Made by a program: the position numbers and the translations under genes. Below, piece by piece: positions 1-6,926 of a DNA stretch of 11,804 bases. The notes below the pieces were generated by a model that had not been told where the DNA came from, did not search any database, and was given only the letters and a program-made list of their open reading frames with translations. The stretch's first letter is position 1. The number at the start of each line of letters is the position of its first letter. The stretch is taken from contig CAMPIZ010000022.1 of NCBI GenBank assembly GCA_946886675.1, positions 1 to 11,804 on the forward strand, given 5' to 3'. This stretch comes from an uncultured Flavobacterium sp. GTDB taxonomy: Bacteria > Bacteroidota > Bacteroidia > Flavobacteriales > Flavobacteriaceae.

Positions 1-16
1 ATATATTTCCTTTTAA

Positions 17-1267
17 TTACAGCCCGAAAGCTTCTTTTACTTTCTCAACATAGTCTAATTTTTCCCATGTAAACAGTTCCACTTCAACTGATTTTTCTTC
101 TCCATACGGCGAGGTGAAAACTTTAGTTACGGTTTCCGGCTTGCGGCCCATGTGTCCGTAAGCTGCAGTTTCGCTGTAAATAGGATTTCTTAGTTTAAGG
201 CGCTGCTCAATAAAGTATGGGCGCATGTCAAAAACTGATTCTACCTTTTTCGCGATTTCGCCATCAGTAAGGTTTACTTTTTTAGTGCCATAAGTATTTA
301 TATAAATACCCATAGGTTTTGCCACGCCAATAGCATAAGAAACCTGAACCAGTATTTCATCTGCTACGCCTGCTGCTACAAGGTTTTTTGCAATGTGGCG
401 GGTTGCATAGGCAGCGCTTCGATCTACTTTACTTGGGTCTTTTCCAGAAAATGCACCACCACCGTGCGCACCTTTACCGCCATAGGTGTCTACAATAATT
501 TTTCTTCCGGTAAGTCCGGCATCACCATGAGGTCCGCCTATTACAAACTTTCCGGTAGGGTTAATGTGGTATTCAATATCATCGTTAAACAGATGCGCAT
601 ACTGAGAGTTCTTTTCCAATATTCTTGGTATAAGAATCTCCAGTACATCATTTTTTATCTTAGCCAGCATAACCTCCTCTGTATCAAAGTCGTCATGCTG
701 TGTAGAAATAACAATAGCCTTAATTGCCACAGGCTTGTTATCGTCATCATACTCAAGTGTTACCTGAGATTTTGCATCAGGTCGCAGGTAAGTAATATCT
801 TTATTTTCACGGCGAAGTTCAGCCAGTTCCTGCAATAACTTGTGCGACAGGTTAAGTGCAAGTGGCATGTAATCTTCGGTTTCATTTGTTGCATAGCCAA
901 ACATCATTCCCTGGTCACCGGCTCCTTGTTCTTCCTTGGTCTTTCTGTCAACACCCTGGTTAATATCCTGAGACTGCTCATGGATAGCCGAAAGCACACC
1001 GCAGGAATTAGCCTCAAACATATATTCGCTCTTAGTGTATCCTATTCTTTTGATAACGTCTCGCGCTATCTGCTGTACATCAAGGTAGGTTTTAGACTTT
1101 ACCTCTCCGGCAAGTATTACCTGTCCGGTAGTAACAAGGGTTTCGCAGGCTACTTTAGACTCAGGGTCAAAAGCAAGGAAATTATCGATTAATGCATCCG
1201 AAATCTGGTCAGCAATTTTATCAGGATGCCCTTCGCTCACTGATTCTGACGTAAATAAATATGCCAT
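17..1267 (-). CDS. metK: S-adenosylmethionine synthetase
   Basis: This cytosolic enzyme makes SAM from methionine and ATP. The 416-residue protein starts [17 protein letters not shown], with the ATP-binding GHPDK motif at residues 13-17. The two family signatures are present, GAGDQG at 115-120 and GGGAFSGKD at 269-277. It is somewhat longer than the E. coli enzyme (about 384), which I believe is normal for Bacteroidota. The ATG at 1265-1267 is directly followed by the conserved N-terminus, so the start is secure. It is transcribed away from the osmC/metH side and has no S-box leader of its own; the SAM riboswitch lies about 1.8 kb away in front of metH. Two -7 boxes upstream suggest two promoters. 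No defect is visible. Confidence 0.98.
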   Translation of the reverse strand: MAYLFTSESVSEGHPDKIADQISDALIDNFLAFDPESKVACETLVTTGQVILAGEVKSKTYLDVQQIARDVIKRIGYTKSEYMFEANSCGVLSAIHEQSQDINQGVDRKTKEEQGAGDQGMMFGYATNETEDYMPLALNLSHKLLQELAELRRENKDITYLRPDAKSQVTLEYDDDNKPVAIKAIVISTQHDDFDTEEVMLAKIKNDVLEILIPRILEKNSQYAHLFNDDIEYHINPTGKFVIGGPHGDAGLTGRKIIVDTYGGKGAHGGGAFSGKDPSKVDRSAAYATRHIAKNLVAAGVADEILVQVSYAIGVAKPMGIYINTYGTKKVNLTDGEIAKKVESVFDMRPYFIEQRLKLRNPIYSETAAYGHMGRKPETVTKVFTSPYGEEKSVEVELFTWEKLDYVEKVKEAFGL

Positions 1268-1305
1268 AAAATAGTTTAATGTTTTATGCGGAAAGAAAGT
1301 AAGTG

Positions 1306-1313
1306 CAAAGGTA
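1306..1313 (-). promoter_or_regulatory. Proximal metK promoter, -7 box
   Basis: On the minus strand this reads TACCTTTG, a perfect match to the Bacteroidota -7 consensus TAnnTTTG. It ends 38 bases before the metK ATG, predicting a 5' leader of roughly 30 bases. I see no clear TTG -33 box at the usual spacing. Confidence 0.5.
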
Positions 1314-1351
1314 TGCTAAAGGGGGAGTGAAGTCCTGCTTTAGCATTTTTT
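1313..1351 (+). terminator. Hairpin upstream of metK, with a T-run on the plus strand
   Basis: ATGCTAAAG (1313-1321) pairs perfectly with CTTTAGCAT (1338-1346). The 16-base loop can pair further (GGA 1324-1326 with TCC 1333-1335). Six T follow on the plus strand, as in a rho-independent terminator, but no plus-strand gene precedes it. On the minus strand it would be a structured element in the longer metK leader, between the two -7 boxes. Its role is uncertain. Confidence 0.35.
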
Positions 1352-1399
1352 ATTGAGGTTGCAATCAGTACAAATCTTTCCTCTTAAATTTTAATGAAG

Positions 1400-1407
1400 C
1401 AAAGGTA
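1400..1407 (-). promoter_or_regulatory. Distal metK promoter, -7 box
   Basis: The minus strand reads TACCTTTG again, the same perfect -7 box as the proximal site. The flanks are shared too: GCAAAGGTAT on the plus strand at 1305-1314 and 1399-1408. A transcript from here would carry about 125 bases of leader including the hairpin at 1313-1346. No clear -33 box is seen. Confidence 0.4.
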
Positions 1408-1574
1408 TAAAACCTATTTGGAATATAAAAAATCAGTTTCGTTATTTAATACTTAAAATTTTTTTAGAGCTTTTAAATATATAATATTTAAACCCCTCAG
1501 GATTATACCCTTAAAATGTTAAATTTTAGTTCCGGCTATTGTGTATGTCAGGAATAGTTCAGAAGTTTGCTTCA

Positions 1575-1606
1575 TTGAATAACTGAACGATGAACTTTAA
1601 TATTTG
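1575..1606 (+). promoter_or_regulatory. Candidate promoter for the first leader element
   Basis: TTG at 1575-1577 is followed after 21 bases by AATATTTG at 1599-1606, which matches five of the six fixed positions of TAnnTTTG. This is the expected Bacteroidota -33/-7 layout. It would start transcription near 1610, at the beginning of the first repeated element. The evidence is weak because the region is AT-rich. Confidence 0.3.
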
Positions 1607-1717
1607 CCATACCCGTTACTTTTCTATGTGGAATCATTCTGCAGGGTAACTGTTGGCTTATTTTAAATAAAAATATATAGCACGCAAAAGCCCCTGCCCA
1701 TAAGCAGGGGCTTTTTT
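1596..1717 (+). ncRNA. Leader element 1 (first copy of a tandem structured element ending in a terminator)
   Basis: This is the first of two related units. It has TTTAATATTT (1596-1605), then a 27-base block (1606-1632) that matches 1779-1805 at 19 of 27 positions without gaps. The block starts GCCATAC, has GTTA in the middle and ends ATGTGGA. CCATA (1607-1611) can pair with TGTGG (1627-1631), leaving a 15-base loop. GCAGGG (1641-1646) repeats the terminator's 3' arm and could pair with its 5' arm (1692-1697). The unit ends in the terminator at 1686-1717. I do not recognise a known RNA family. It could be a free small RNA, an attenuator, or half of a tandem riboswitch. Confidence 0.4.
1686..1717 (+). 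terminator. Rho-independent terminator of leader element 1
   Basis: AAAAGCCCCTGC (1686-1697) pairs perfectly over 12 bp with GCAGGGGCTTTT (1704-1715) around the loop CCATAA, and the T-run continues to 1717. No gene ends upstream on this strand, so it must end a short transcript starting in the 1268-1680 gap. Confidence 0.85.
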
Positions 1718-1756
1718 ATTTGACCAAAATCTCTAACAGTAATGAAGAATTTAAAT

Positions 1757-1904
1757 TTTAATATTTCAATTTTCCGTCGCCATACATGTTATACATGGAT
1801 GTGGATACCCCATTGCTGTTACCAAAAGCGAACGACTTAATCTCAAGTTTATATAACCCAAGTGTAAAAGTCCTTTTGGTAACTCTCCAAAAGGACTTTT
1901 TTTT
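1757..1904 (+). promoter_or_regulatory. Leader element 2 with terminator/antiterminator switch, upstream of osmC
   Basis: This is the second copy of the unit: TTTAATATTT at 1757-1766, a 12-base spacer absent from copy 1, then the related block at 1779-1805. CCATA (1780-1784) can pair with TGTGG (1800-1804), and here CATG (1785-1788) also pairs with CATG (1794-1797). GTTACCAAAAG (1818-1828) is perfectly complementary over 11 bases to CTTTTGGTAAC (1873-1883), which covers half of the terminator's 5' arm and its loop. That pairing and the terminator exclude each other, the usual design of an attenuator or transcriptional riboswitch. The osmC start is 37 bases beyond the terminator, so osmC is the likely regulated gene. 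The signal sensed is unknown. Confidence 0.5.
1866..1904 (+). terminator. Rho-independent terminator upstream of osmC
   Basis: AAAAGTCCTTTTGG (1866-1879) pairs perfectly over 14 bp with CCAAAAGGACTTTT (1887-1900) around loop TAACTCT, followed by TTTT. It lies between a gene-free leader and osmC, and its 5' arm is contested by 1818-1828. It therefore reads as the OFF state of an attenuator rather than the end of a gene. Confidence 0.85.
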
Positions 1905-1940
1905 ATTTCAATCATTTATCAGTAACTAAAAAAAATAATT

Positions 1941-2390
1941 ATGAGCGCAACATCGATTAACGTATTAGGATACACAGGAAATTACAGGCAGTTTGTTGTG
2001 AAAACATTAAACACTGACCTCAGGATTAGCGAGAACGAAAAATTCCCGGAACTGGAAGGGCCTAACCCTTACGAATATATACTTGCCGGTTTTGCAGGCT
2101 GCATCAATTCGTTGGGGCAGCTCATTGCTGCAGAACAGGGGATAGCATTAGACTCGCTTCAGGTAGAAATAAGCGGAAATTTTAATACTGCAAAGTATGA
2201 AGGCAGGCTTACGAAAGACAGGGCAGGCTTTACAAAATTGGAAATAACTTTAAAGCCTACAACAAAAGCGCCATTAACAGCGCTGCAAAAATGGATTAAG
2301 GAAATACAGGCCAGGAGCCCTGTGTATGATAACCTGGTAAACAACACCCCGGTAGACCTGGTTTTGTATAAAGAATATAATTACTCTTAA
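1941..2390 (+). CDS. OsmC family protein (single-cysteine variant)
   Basis: This 149-residue protein has the size and pattern of the OsmC/Ohr superfamily. It carries the segment GPNPYEYILAGFAGC at residues 40-54, where Cys54 sits at the family's peroxidatic position. The usual second cysteine motif (CPV) is replaced by RSPVYDNL with Ser126. Family members with two cysteines reduce organic peroxides; without the second one, this protein may use another thiol or not be a peroxidase. It is cytosolic, with no signal peptide. It follows a terminator/antiterminator leader and precedes a homoserine dehydrogenase-like gene and the met operon. From memory, OsmC-like proteins occur near methionine and sulfur genes in Bacteroidota, so a sulfur-metabolic role is an inference. 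The ATG at 1941 has no Shine-Dalgarno, as usual for the phylum. Confidence 0.85.
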   Translation: MSATSINVLGYTGNYRQFVVKTLNTDLRISENEKFPELEGPNPYEYILAGFAGCINSLGQLIAAEQGIALDSLQVEISGNFNTAKYEGRLTKDRAGFTKLEITLKPTTKAPLTALQKWIKEIQARSPVYDNLVNNTPVDLVLYKEYNYS

Positions 2391-2435
2391 GGGTTTAAAA
2401 AAGTTGTTTTAAGTTGTTTTTTGTTTGTTTGTGAG

Positions 2436-2477
2436 AACTGTCTTCCTCTGCCCATACAGAGGAAGCAGTTTCTTTTT
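2436..2477 (+). terminator. Terminator-like hairpin between osmC and the homoserine dehydrogenase-like gene
   Basis: AACTG (2436-2440) and CTTCCTCTG (2442-2450) pair with CAGAGGAAG (2457-2465) and CAGTT (2466-2470), giving 14 bp with one bulged T. The loop is CCCATA and TTTCTTTTT follows. It probably ends the osmC message or weakens read-through into the next gene, whose ATG is only 17 bases beyond. The nine bases CTGCCCATA at 2448-2456 also occur in the terminator at 1694-1702. Just upstream, AAGTTGTTTT is repeated in tandem (2401-2420). Confidence 0.7.
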
Positions 2478-2493
2478 AAAAAGAAAATTAGTA

Positions 2494-3021
2494 ATGAATA
2501 ATAAAATAAATATAGTACTCTTCGGCATAGGAAATGTGGGGAGTGCACTTATCAATAAAGTATTAAAAAACAGGAAAGAATTGGCGATTGAAAGTAAACT
2601 GGACTTCAGGTTTCCGGTAATCACAAACTCATCTGTTGCATTCTTTGAAAAAGAAGGTGCCAATTTTTCATGGGAAGCTAATTTTATACAGTTTAATGTT
2701 CCATTTAAACTGGAAGACGTTATGTATTATATACTTGCCAATAATATGAGCAATGTTATAATTGTTGATGCTACTGCTGATAGCAGCCTCGTTAAAAAAT
2801 ACCCGATATTATTACAAAACGGTTTTAGTCTCTTATCTGTAAACAAAGAGGTGCAAAATATTTCTGCGGGGCTAAAGGAAGAAATAAACATGGCAGCCGG
2901 AATTTATGGAACAGGTTATAAGTTTATGGAAAATGTTAAGGGAGATAAGCACATAGCAGCCCAAAAGATATATGATGCGCTTATAGAAATGGCAGAAAAA
3001 TATAAAGCACTTGTTTTGTAA
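2494..3021 (+). CDS. Stand-alone or truncated homoserine dehydrogenase NAD-binding domain
   Basis: The 175-residue protein begins MNNKINIVLFGIGNVGSALI, a Rossmann nucleotide-binding motif (Gly11, Gly13, Gly16). It continues with VDATADSSLVKKYP (91-104) and FSLLSVNK (111-118), typical of homoserine dehydrogenase; the Lys of the (A/V)NK motif is Lys118. After that the sequence leaves the family and ends in a basic helix-like tail. The catalytic and dimerisation domain is missing, and full-length enzymes exceed 350 residues, so homoserine dehydrogenase activity is unlikely. An in-frame ATG exists at 2425, but it lies before the hairpin and encodes no family sequence, so 2494 is preferred. It could be a decaying remnant of a methionine-pathway gene or a repurposed NAD-binding protein. 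The frame is open and shows no breaks. Confidence 0.7.
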   Translation: MNNKINIVLFGIGNVGSALINKVLKNRKELAIESKLDFRFPVITNSSVAFFEKEGANFSWEANFIQFNVPFKLEDVMYYILANNMSNVIIVDATADSSLVKKYPILLQNGFSLLSVNKEVQNISAGLKEEINMAAGIYGTGYKFMENVKGDKHIAAQKIYDALIEMAEKYKALVL

Positions 3022-3041
3022 CAATTTATTACATTAATTTG
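3011..3041 (+). promoter_or_regulatory. Candidate promoter of the metH-metF operon
   Basis: TTG at 3011-3013, a 20-base spacer, and TTAATTTG at 3034-3041 (five of six fixed positions of TAnnTTTG) fit the Bacteroidota -33/-7 pattern. Transcription would start near 3046, just ahead of the SAM riboswitch. The -33 box lies inside the 3' end of the preceding gene. Confidence 0.45.
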
Positions 3042-3064
3042 TAGTGTTCTTTTACACATTGATT

Positions 3065-3169
3065 TGTTATCACGAAAGGCAGAGGGAATAGACCCGTTGA
3101 AGCCTTAGCAACCCTTTAATCTTTAAAGAAGGTGCTAAATTCTACCGCAATTTATGCGGATAGATAACA
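3065..3169 (+). promoter_or_regulatory. SAM-I (S-box) riboswitch
   Basis: The P1 helix is TGTTATC (3065-3071) with GATAACA (3163-3169), 7 bp perfect. The S-box core is clear: GGCAGAGGGAA, then GACCCGTTGAAGCC, then GCAACCC, then GGTGCTAAATTC, then GATAGATAAC at the 3' side. Two further hairpins fit the fold: CTTTAA (3114-3119) with TTAAAG (3123-3128), and CCGCA (3145-3149) with TGCGG (3155-3159). S-box RNAs bind SAM and lower expression of methionine genes, which matches its place in front of metH and metF. Confidence 0.93.
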
Positions 3170-3181
3170 CAATAAAAATAC

Positions 3182-3242
3182 ATCCGTATTTTCCCTCTCC
3201 ATTTTTGATGACATATTGATTTTATAACGGAACATTAATCCG
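3182..3242 (+). promoter_or_regulatory. Candidate expression platform of the SAM riboswitch
   Basis: Past the aptamer, ATCCGTA (3182-3188) can pair with the P4 strand TGCGGAT (3155-3161), and TTCCCTCT (3191-3198) is perfectly complementary to AGAGGGAA in P2 (3081-3088). Refolding with these would break the aptamer. A small hairpin CGGA/TCCG (3228-3231 with 3239-3242) lies just before the metH start. No clear intrinsic terminator or Shine-Dalgarno is seen, so how SAM binding is converted to control is open. Confidence 0.4.
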
Positions 3243-3255
3243 AATATAAACTGTT

Positions 3256-4257
3256 ATGTCAAAAATACATCAGGCCCTTAATGAAAGGATACTTATACTG
3301 GATGGCGCTATGGGTACCATGCTGCAGCGGTATAATTTTACCGAAGAAGATTTCAGGGGCGAACGATTTAGAGATTTTCCGTATCCGTTAAAAGGTAATA
3401 ACGACCTTTTATCACTTACCCAGCCACAGGCTATAAGGGATATTCATGCCCAATATTTTGAGGCAGGTGCCGATATTGTGGAAACGAATACATTTTCCGG
3501 TACTACCATCGGTATGGCCGATTACCACATGGAAGATTTGGTTTACGAACTTAATCATGAGTCGGCCAAGATTGCGCGTGCGATAGCAGATGAATATACT
3601 GCAAAAAATCCTGATAAACCCAGGTTTGTGGCAGGTTCCATAGGGCCTACAAACCGTACGGCAAGCATGTCGCCCGATGTAAACGACCCTGGATTCAGGG
3701 CCATAACTTTTGATGATCTTTTAATTGCCTATAAAGAGCAGGTGTATGCCCTTATTAAGGGAGGCTGTGATATACTGCTGGTAGAAACCATTTTTGATAC
3801 GCTTAATGCAAAAGCAGCCCTTTTTGCTATAGAAGAGGTCAAAGAGGAACTGGGTATAGATATACCTATTATGGTTAGTGGCACAATTACCGATGCTTCG
3901 GGCAGGACACTATCGGGACAAACGGTAGAGGCATTCCTAATTTCCATTTCACATATCCCTTTGTTGAGTGTGGGTTTTAACTGTGCGCTTGGTGCCGATC
4001 AGCTTAAACCTTATCTGAAAAGGCTGGCGCATAATACCTCATTCAATGTGTCGGCACACCCTAACGCAGGCCTGCCTAATGCATTCGGTCAGTATGACCA
4101 GACTCCGGAAGAAATGCAGCAGCTTATTAAAGAGTATCTGGATGATAACTTAATTAATATTATAGGTGGATGCTGTGGTACGACTCCGGAACACATAAAG
4201 CTCATTGCTGAGGTGGCAGCAAATTATAAACCCCGTAAAATTGAGGAGGCAGTATAA
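3256..4257 (+). CDS. metH: Methionine synthase, homocysteine-binding subunit (split MetH, N-terminal part)
   Basis: This 333-residue protein is the homocysteine S-methyltransferase domain of cobalamin-dependent methionine synthase. It opens with ILDGAMGTM (Asp16 onward). It has the three zinc-binding cysteines of the family: Cys243 in GFNC, and Cys306 and Cys307 in [10 protein letters not shown]. In E. coli this domain is fused to the rest of a roughly 1,230-residue MetH; here it is a separate polypeptide that must work with the next gene product. The stop overlaps the next start by one base (TAATG), so equal synthesis by translational coupling is likely. The start at 3256 follows the SAM riboswitch leader and lacks a Shine-Dalgarno. 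Confidence 0.95.
   Translation: MSKIHQALNERILILDGAMGTMLQRYNFTEEDFRGERFRDFPYPLKGNNDLLSLTQPQAIRDIHAQYFEAGADIVETNTFSGTTIGMADYHMEDLVYELNHESAKIARAIADEYTAKNPDKPRFVAGSIGPTNRTASMSPDVNDPGFRAITFDDLLIAYKEQVYALIKGGCDILLVETIFDTLNAKAALFAIEEVKEELGIDIPIMVSGTITDASGRTLSGQTVEAFLISISHIPLLSVGFNCALGADQLKPYLKRLAHNTSFNVSAHPNAGLPNAFGQYDQTPEEMQQLIKEYLDDNLINIIGGCCGTTPEHIKLIAEVAANYKPRKIEEAV
4243..4249 (+). promoter_or_regulatory. Strong Shine-Dalgarno for the second metH gene
   Basis: GAGGAGG lies seven bases before the ATG at 4257, inside the last codons of the upstream gene. Bacteroidota genes usually lack such a site and most starts in this window have none. It supports direct re-initiation at the TAATG junction, although the same bases also encode Glu-Glu. 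Confidence 0.5.
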
Positions 4258-6926
4258 TGGCAGAAGACAGATACTTAAAGTTATCAGGGCTTGAACCACT
4301 GATTGTAACGCCCAAAAGCAATTTTATAAATGTAGGGGAACGTACCAATGTTACGGGGTCCCGAAAGTTTTTACGCCTTATAAAAGAAGAAAAGTATGAG
4401 GAGGCTCTTGATGTAGCCCGTGCCCAGGTGGAGGGTGGTGCCCAGATTATTGATATTAACATGGACGAGGGTATGCTGGATGGTGTACATGCCATGACCA
4501 CTTTCCTTAACCTTATAGCATCAGAGCCAGACATTGCCCGAGTACCGGTCATGATAGATAGTTCCAAATGGGAAATAATAGAGGCGGGGCTTAAGGTCAC
4601 TCAGGGTAAGAGCGTAGTAAATTCCATTAGCCTTAAAGAGGGTGAAGCGCTTTTCATTGAGCATGCAAAAAAAGTAAAGCGCTATGGGGCAGCCATAATT
4701 GTAATGGCTTTTGATGAGGTTGGCCAGGCCGATACTTATCAAAGGCGTATAGATATATGCAAGCGGTCGTATGATATATTAGTCAATCAGGTAAGATTCA
4801 CTCCGGAAGATATCATTTTCGATCCTAATATTTTTCCTGTAGCTACCGGTATGGAAGAACACCGTAAAAATGCGATCGACTTTTTTAAAGCAGCACAATG
4901 GATAAGGCAAAACCTGCCTTATGCCCACGTGAGTGGTGGGGTAAGTAATGTTTCATTCTCCTTTAGGGGTAACGATAAGGTAAGGGAAGCCATGCACTCG
5001 GCATTTTTATACCATGCTATTCAACACGGTATGGATATGGGTATCGTTAACCCGGAAATGCTTGAGGTGTATGATGAAATAGAAAAAGACCTGCTGGAGC
5101 ATGTGGAAGATGTGCTTTTAGACCGCCGCGACGATGCTACCGAAAGGCTGTTGGCTTTTGCAGAAAATATAAAAGGAGATGCCAAAACTATAGAAAAGCA
5201 GGTACAGGAGTGGCGTTCACTTCCATTACAGGAAAGGATAACCCATGCTTTGGTAAAAGGAGTTGATGAATTTATAGAAGCCGATGTAGAAGAAGCACGT
5301 CAGCTGGCAGCAAAGGCTATTGAGGTTATCGAGATAAACCTAATGGCAGGGATGAATGTAGTCGGCGACCTGTTTGGCAGCGGTAAGATGTTTTTGCCAC
5401 AGGTGGTAAAATCGGCACGTGTAATGAAAAAAGCAGTGGCCTATCTTCTGCCTTTTATTGAAGAGGGTAAAGGTAAAGGAGCCTCGGCGGGCAAAATCCT
5501 AATGGCTACAGTAAAGGGCGATGTACACGATATAGGTAAGAACATAGTATCGGTAGTTTTGGGATGCAACAATTTTGAGATTATCGATCTTGGTGTTATG
5601 GTTCCACCGGAAAAGATTATCGAAACCGCTATAAAGGAGCAGGTAGATATTATTGGGCTTAGCGGACTGATAACGCCTTCGCTTGACGAAATGGTGTATC
5701 TCGCAAAAGAACTGGATAAGCTTAATATCAGCATCCCTGTTATGATAGGTGGTGCAACCACATCGAGGGCACATACTGCCGTAAAAATTGCGCCTGAATA
5801 CAAGGAAACAGTGGTACATGTTAATGATGCCTCGAGGGCAGTAACCGTGGCAGGTAATCTTATTAATACAGGTACAAAAACCGAATATTCTAAAACACTA
5901 AGGGAAGAGTATAATAAGCTGCGTGAAGGTTATTTAAACCGTTCGCGCGATAAGGATTTTCTCTCCATAGCCGATGCAAGGTCAAATAAGCTTCAGTTAG
6001 ACTGGGATATTTATAGTGCACATAAACCTAAGATTCTTGGGGTACATGCCATTGCACCATCATTAAAAGAACTGGTGCCTTACATAGACTGGACGCCGTT
6101 TTTCCGTACTTGGGATTTGCATGGTAAATATCCCGACATATTAAATGATGAGGTTGTGGGTGAGCAGGCGGTAATTTTATTTGAAGATGCCCAAAGAATG
6201 CTTAAAGCTATTGTTGAGGAAAAGTGGATGGAAGCCAAAGGAGTGTACGGAATATTTCCTGCCAATCAGGTAAATGACGATGATATAGCCGTGTATGATG
6301 AGAACGGAAGTGAACTTGTAACATTTCTTACGCTAAGGCAGCAGTCGCAAAAAACAAAAGGTGCTCCAAATATAGCTTTAGCCGATTTTGTTTGCCCGAA
6401 AGAAACAGGCAAAACCGATTATGTGGGTGCTTTTTGTGTAACTACTGGTTTTGGTGTGGATGAAAAAGCCGCTGAATTTGAGAAGAACCATGACGATTAC
6501 AATTCAATAATGGTAAAAGCCCTGGGTGACCGCCTTGCGGAAGCTTTTGCGGAATATCTGCATGAAAAGATTAGAAAAGATTTTTGGGGTTATGCTGCTA
6601 ACGAGAGCCTGAGTAATGAAGCACTTATAAAAGAGGAGTACAAAGGTATACGTCCGGCGCCGGGCTATCCTGCCTGTCCTGACCACTTAGAGAAAAATAC
6701 AATCTGGCAGTTGCTGGATGTAGAAAATAAAACAGGTGTAACCTTAACCGAAAGCCTTGCCATGTGGCCGGCATCGTCGATATCAGGATATTACTTCGGT
6801 AATCCTGAGAGTAAGTATTTCGGGCTTGGAAAAATAAAACAGGACCAGGTGGAGGATTATGCTAAAAGAAGAAATATAAGTATTGATGAAGCCGTAAAAT
6901 GGCTTAACCCAAATATTGCAGATTAG
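4257..6926 (+). CDS. metH: Methionine synthase, folate/cobalamin/activation subunit (split MetH, C-terminal part)
   Basis: This 889-residue protein holds the remaining MetH modules. The methyl-THF-binding domain comes first (about 15-310: [30 protein letters not shown]). A helical cap and the B12-binding domain follow, with the cobalt-ligand motif DVHDIG at 422-427 (His424), GLSGLITPS, and [11 protein letters not shown]. The C-terminal SAM-binding reactivation domain ends the protein, with RPAPGYPAC at 799-807. It takes the methyl group from 5-methyl-THF onto cobalamin and passes it to homocysteine bound by the upstream subunit. All key residues I can check are present, so the split is not a decayed gene. 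It overlaps the upstream stop by one base and abuts metF without a gap. Confidence 0.97.
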   Translation: MAEDRYLKLSGLEPLIVTPKSNFINVGERTNVTGSRKFLRLIKEEKYEEALDVARAQVEGGAQIIDINMDEGMLDGVHAMTTFLNLIASEPDIARVPVMIDSSKWEIIEAGLKVTQGKSVVNSISLKEGEALFIEHAKKVKRYGAAIIVMAFDEVGQADTYQRRIDICKRSYDILVNQVRFTPEDIIFDPNIFPVATGMEEHRKNAIDFFKAAQWIRQNLPYAHVSGGVSNVSFSFRGNDKVREAMHSAFLYHAIQHGMDMGIVNPEMLEVYDEIEKDLLEHVEDVLLDRRDDATERLLAFAENIKGDAKTIEKQVQEWRSLPLQERITHALVKGVDEFIEADVEEARQLAAKAIEVIEINLMAGMNVVGDLFGSGKMFLPQVVKSARVMKKAVAYLLPFIEEGKGKGASAGKILMATVKGDVHDIGKNIVSVVLGCNNFEIIDLGVMVPPEKIIETAIKEQVDIIGLSGLITPSLDEMVYLAKELDKLNISIPVMIGGATTSRAHTAVKIAPEYKETVVHVNDASRAVTVAGNLINTGTKTEYSKTLREEYNKLREGYLNRSRDKDFLSIADARSNKLQLDWDIYSAHKPKILGVHAIAPSLKELVPYIDWTPFFRTWDLHGKYPDILNDEVVGEQAVILFEDAQRMLKAIVEEKWMEAKGVYGIFPANQVNDDDIAVYDENGSELVTFLTLRQQSQKTKGAPNIALADFVCPKETGKTDYVGAFCVTTGFGVDEKAAEFEKNHDDYNSIMVKALGDRLAEAFAEYLHEKIRKDFWGYAANESLSNEALIKEEYKGIRPAPGYPACPDHLEKNTIWQLLDVENKTGVTLTESLAMWPASSISGYYFGNPESKYFGLGKIKQDQVEDYAKRRNISIDEAVKWLNPNIAD

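Noticed and set aside
395..1192. Plus-strand open frames of 116 and 147 codons inside metK
   Set aside because: They lie opposite a fully conserved metK, are rich in Tyr, Ser and Cys, and have no domain; they are antisense shadows.
1786..1929. A 47-codon open frame from ATG 1786 to TAA 1927-1929 just before osmC
   Set aside because: It runs straight through the 14-bp terminator and its T-run (FFLF) and has no recognisable domain, while the competing RNA pairings in the same bases explain the sequence better.
1268..1940. tRNA gene, CRISPR array or mobile element in the long gap
   Set aside because: No cloverleaf, regularly spaced repeat, transposase fragment or terminal inverted repeat could be seen; the two related blocks are only a pair and are imperfect.
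2425..2493. Longer N-terminus for the homoserine dehydrogenase-like protein
   Set aside because: The extra 23 codons overlap the terminator-like hairpin and do not resemble the family; MNNKINIVLFGIG at 2494 is the natural start.
4255..4259. Frameshift or assembly error splitting metH
   Set aside because: The junction is a clean TAATG overlap with a Shine-Dalgarno, both parts have complete domains, and separate MetH subunits are known in Bacteroidota.
5441..5819. Two minus-strand open frames opposite the B12 domain of metH
   Set aside because: They overlap each other and a highly conserved coding region and match no family.
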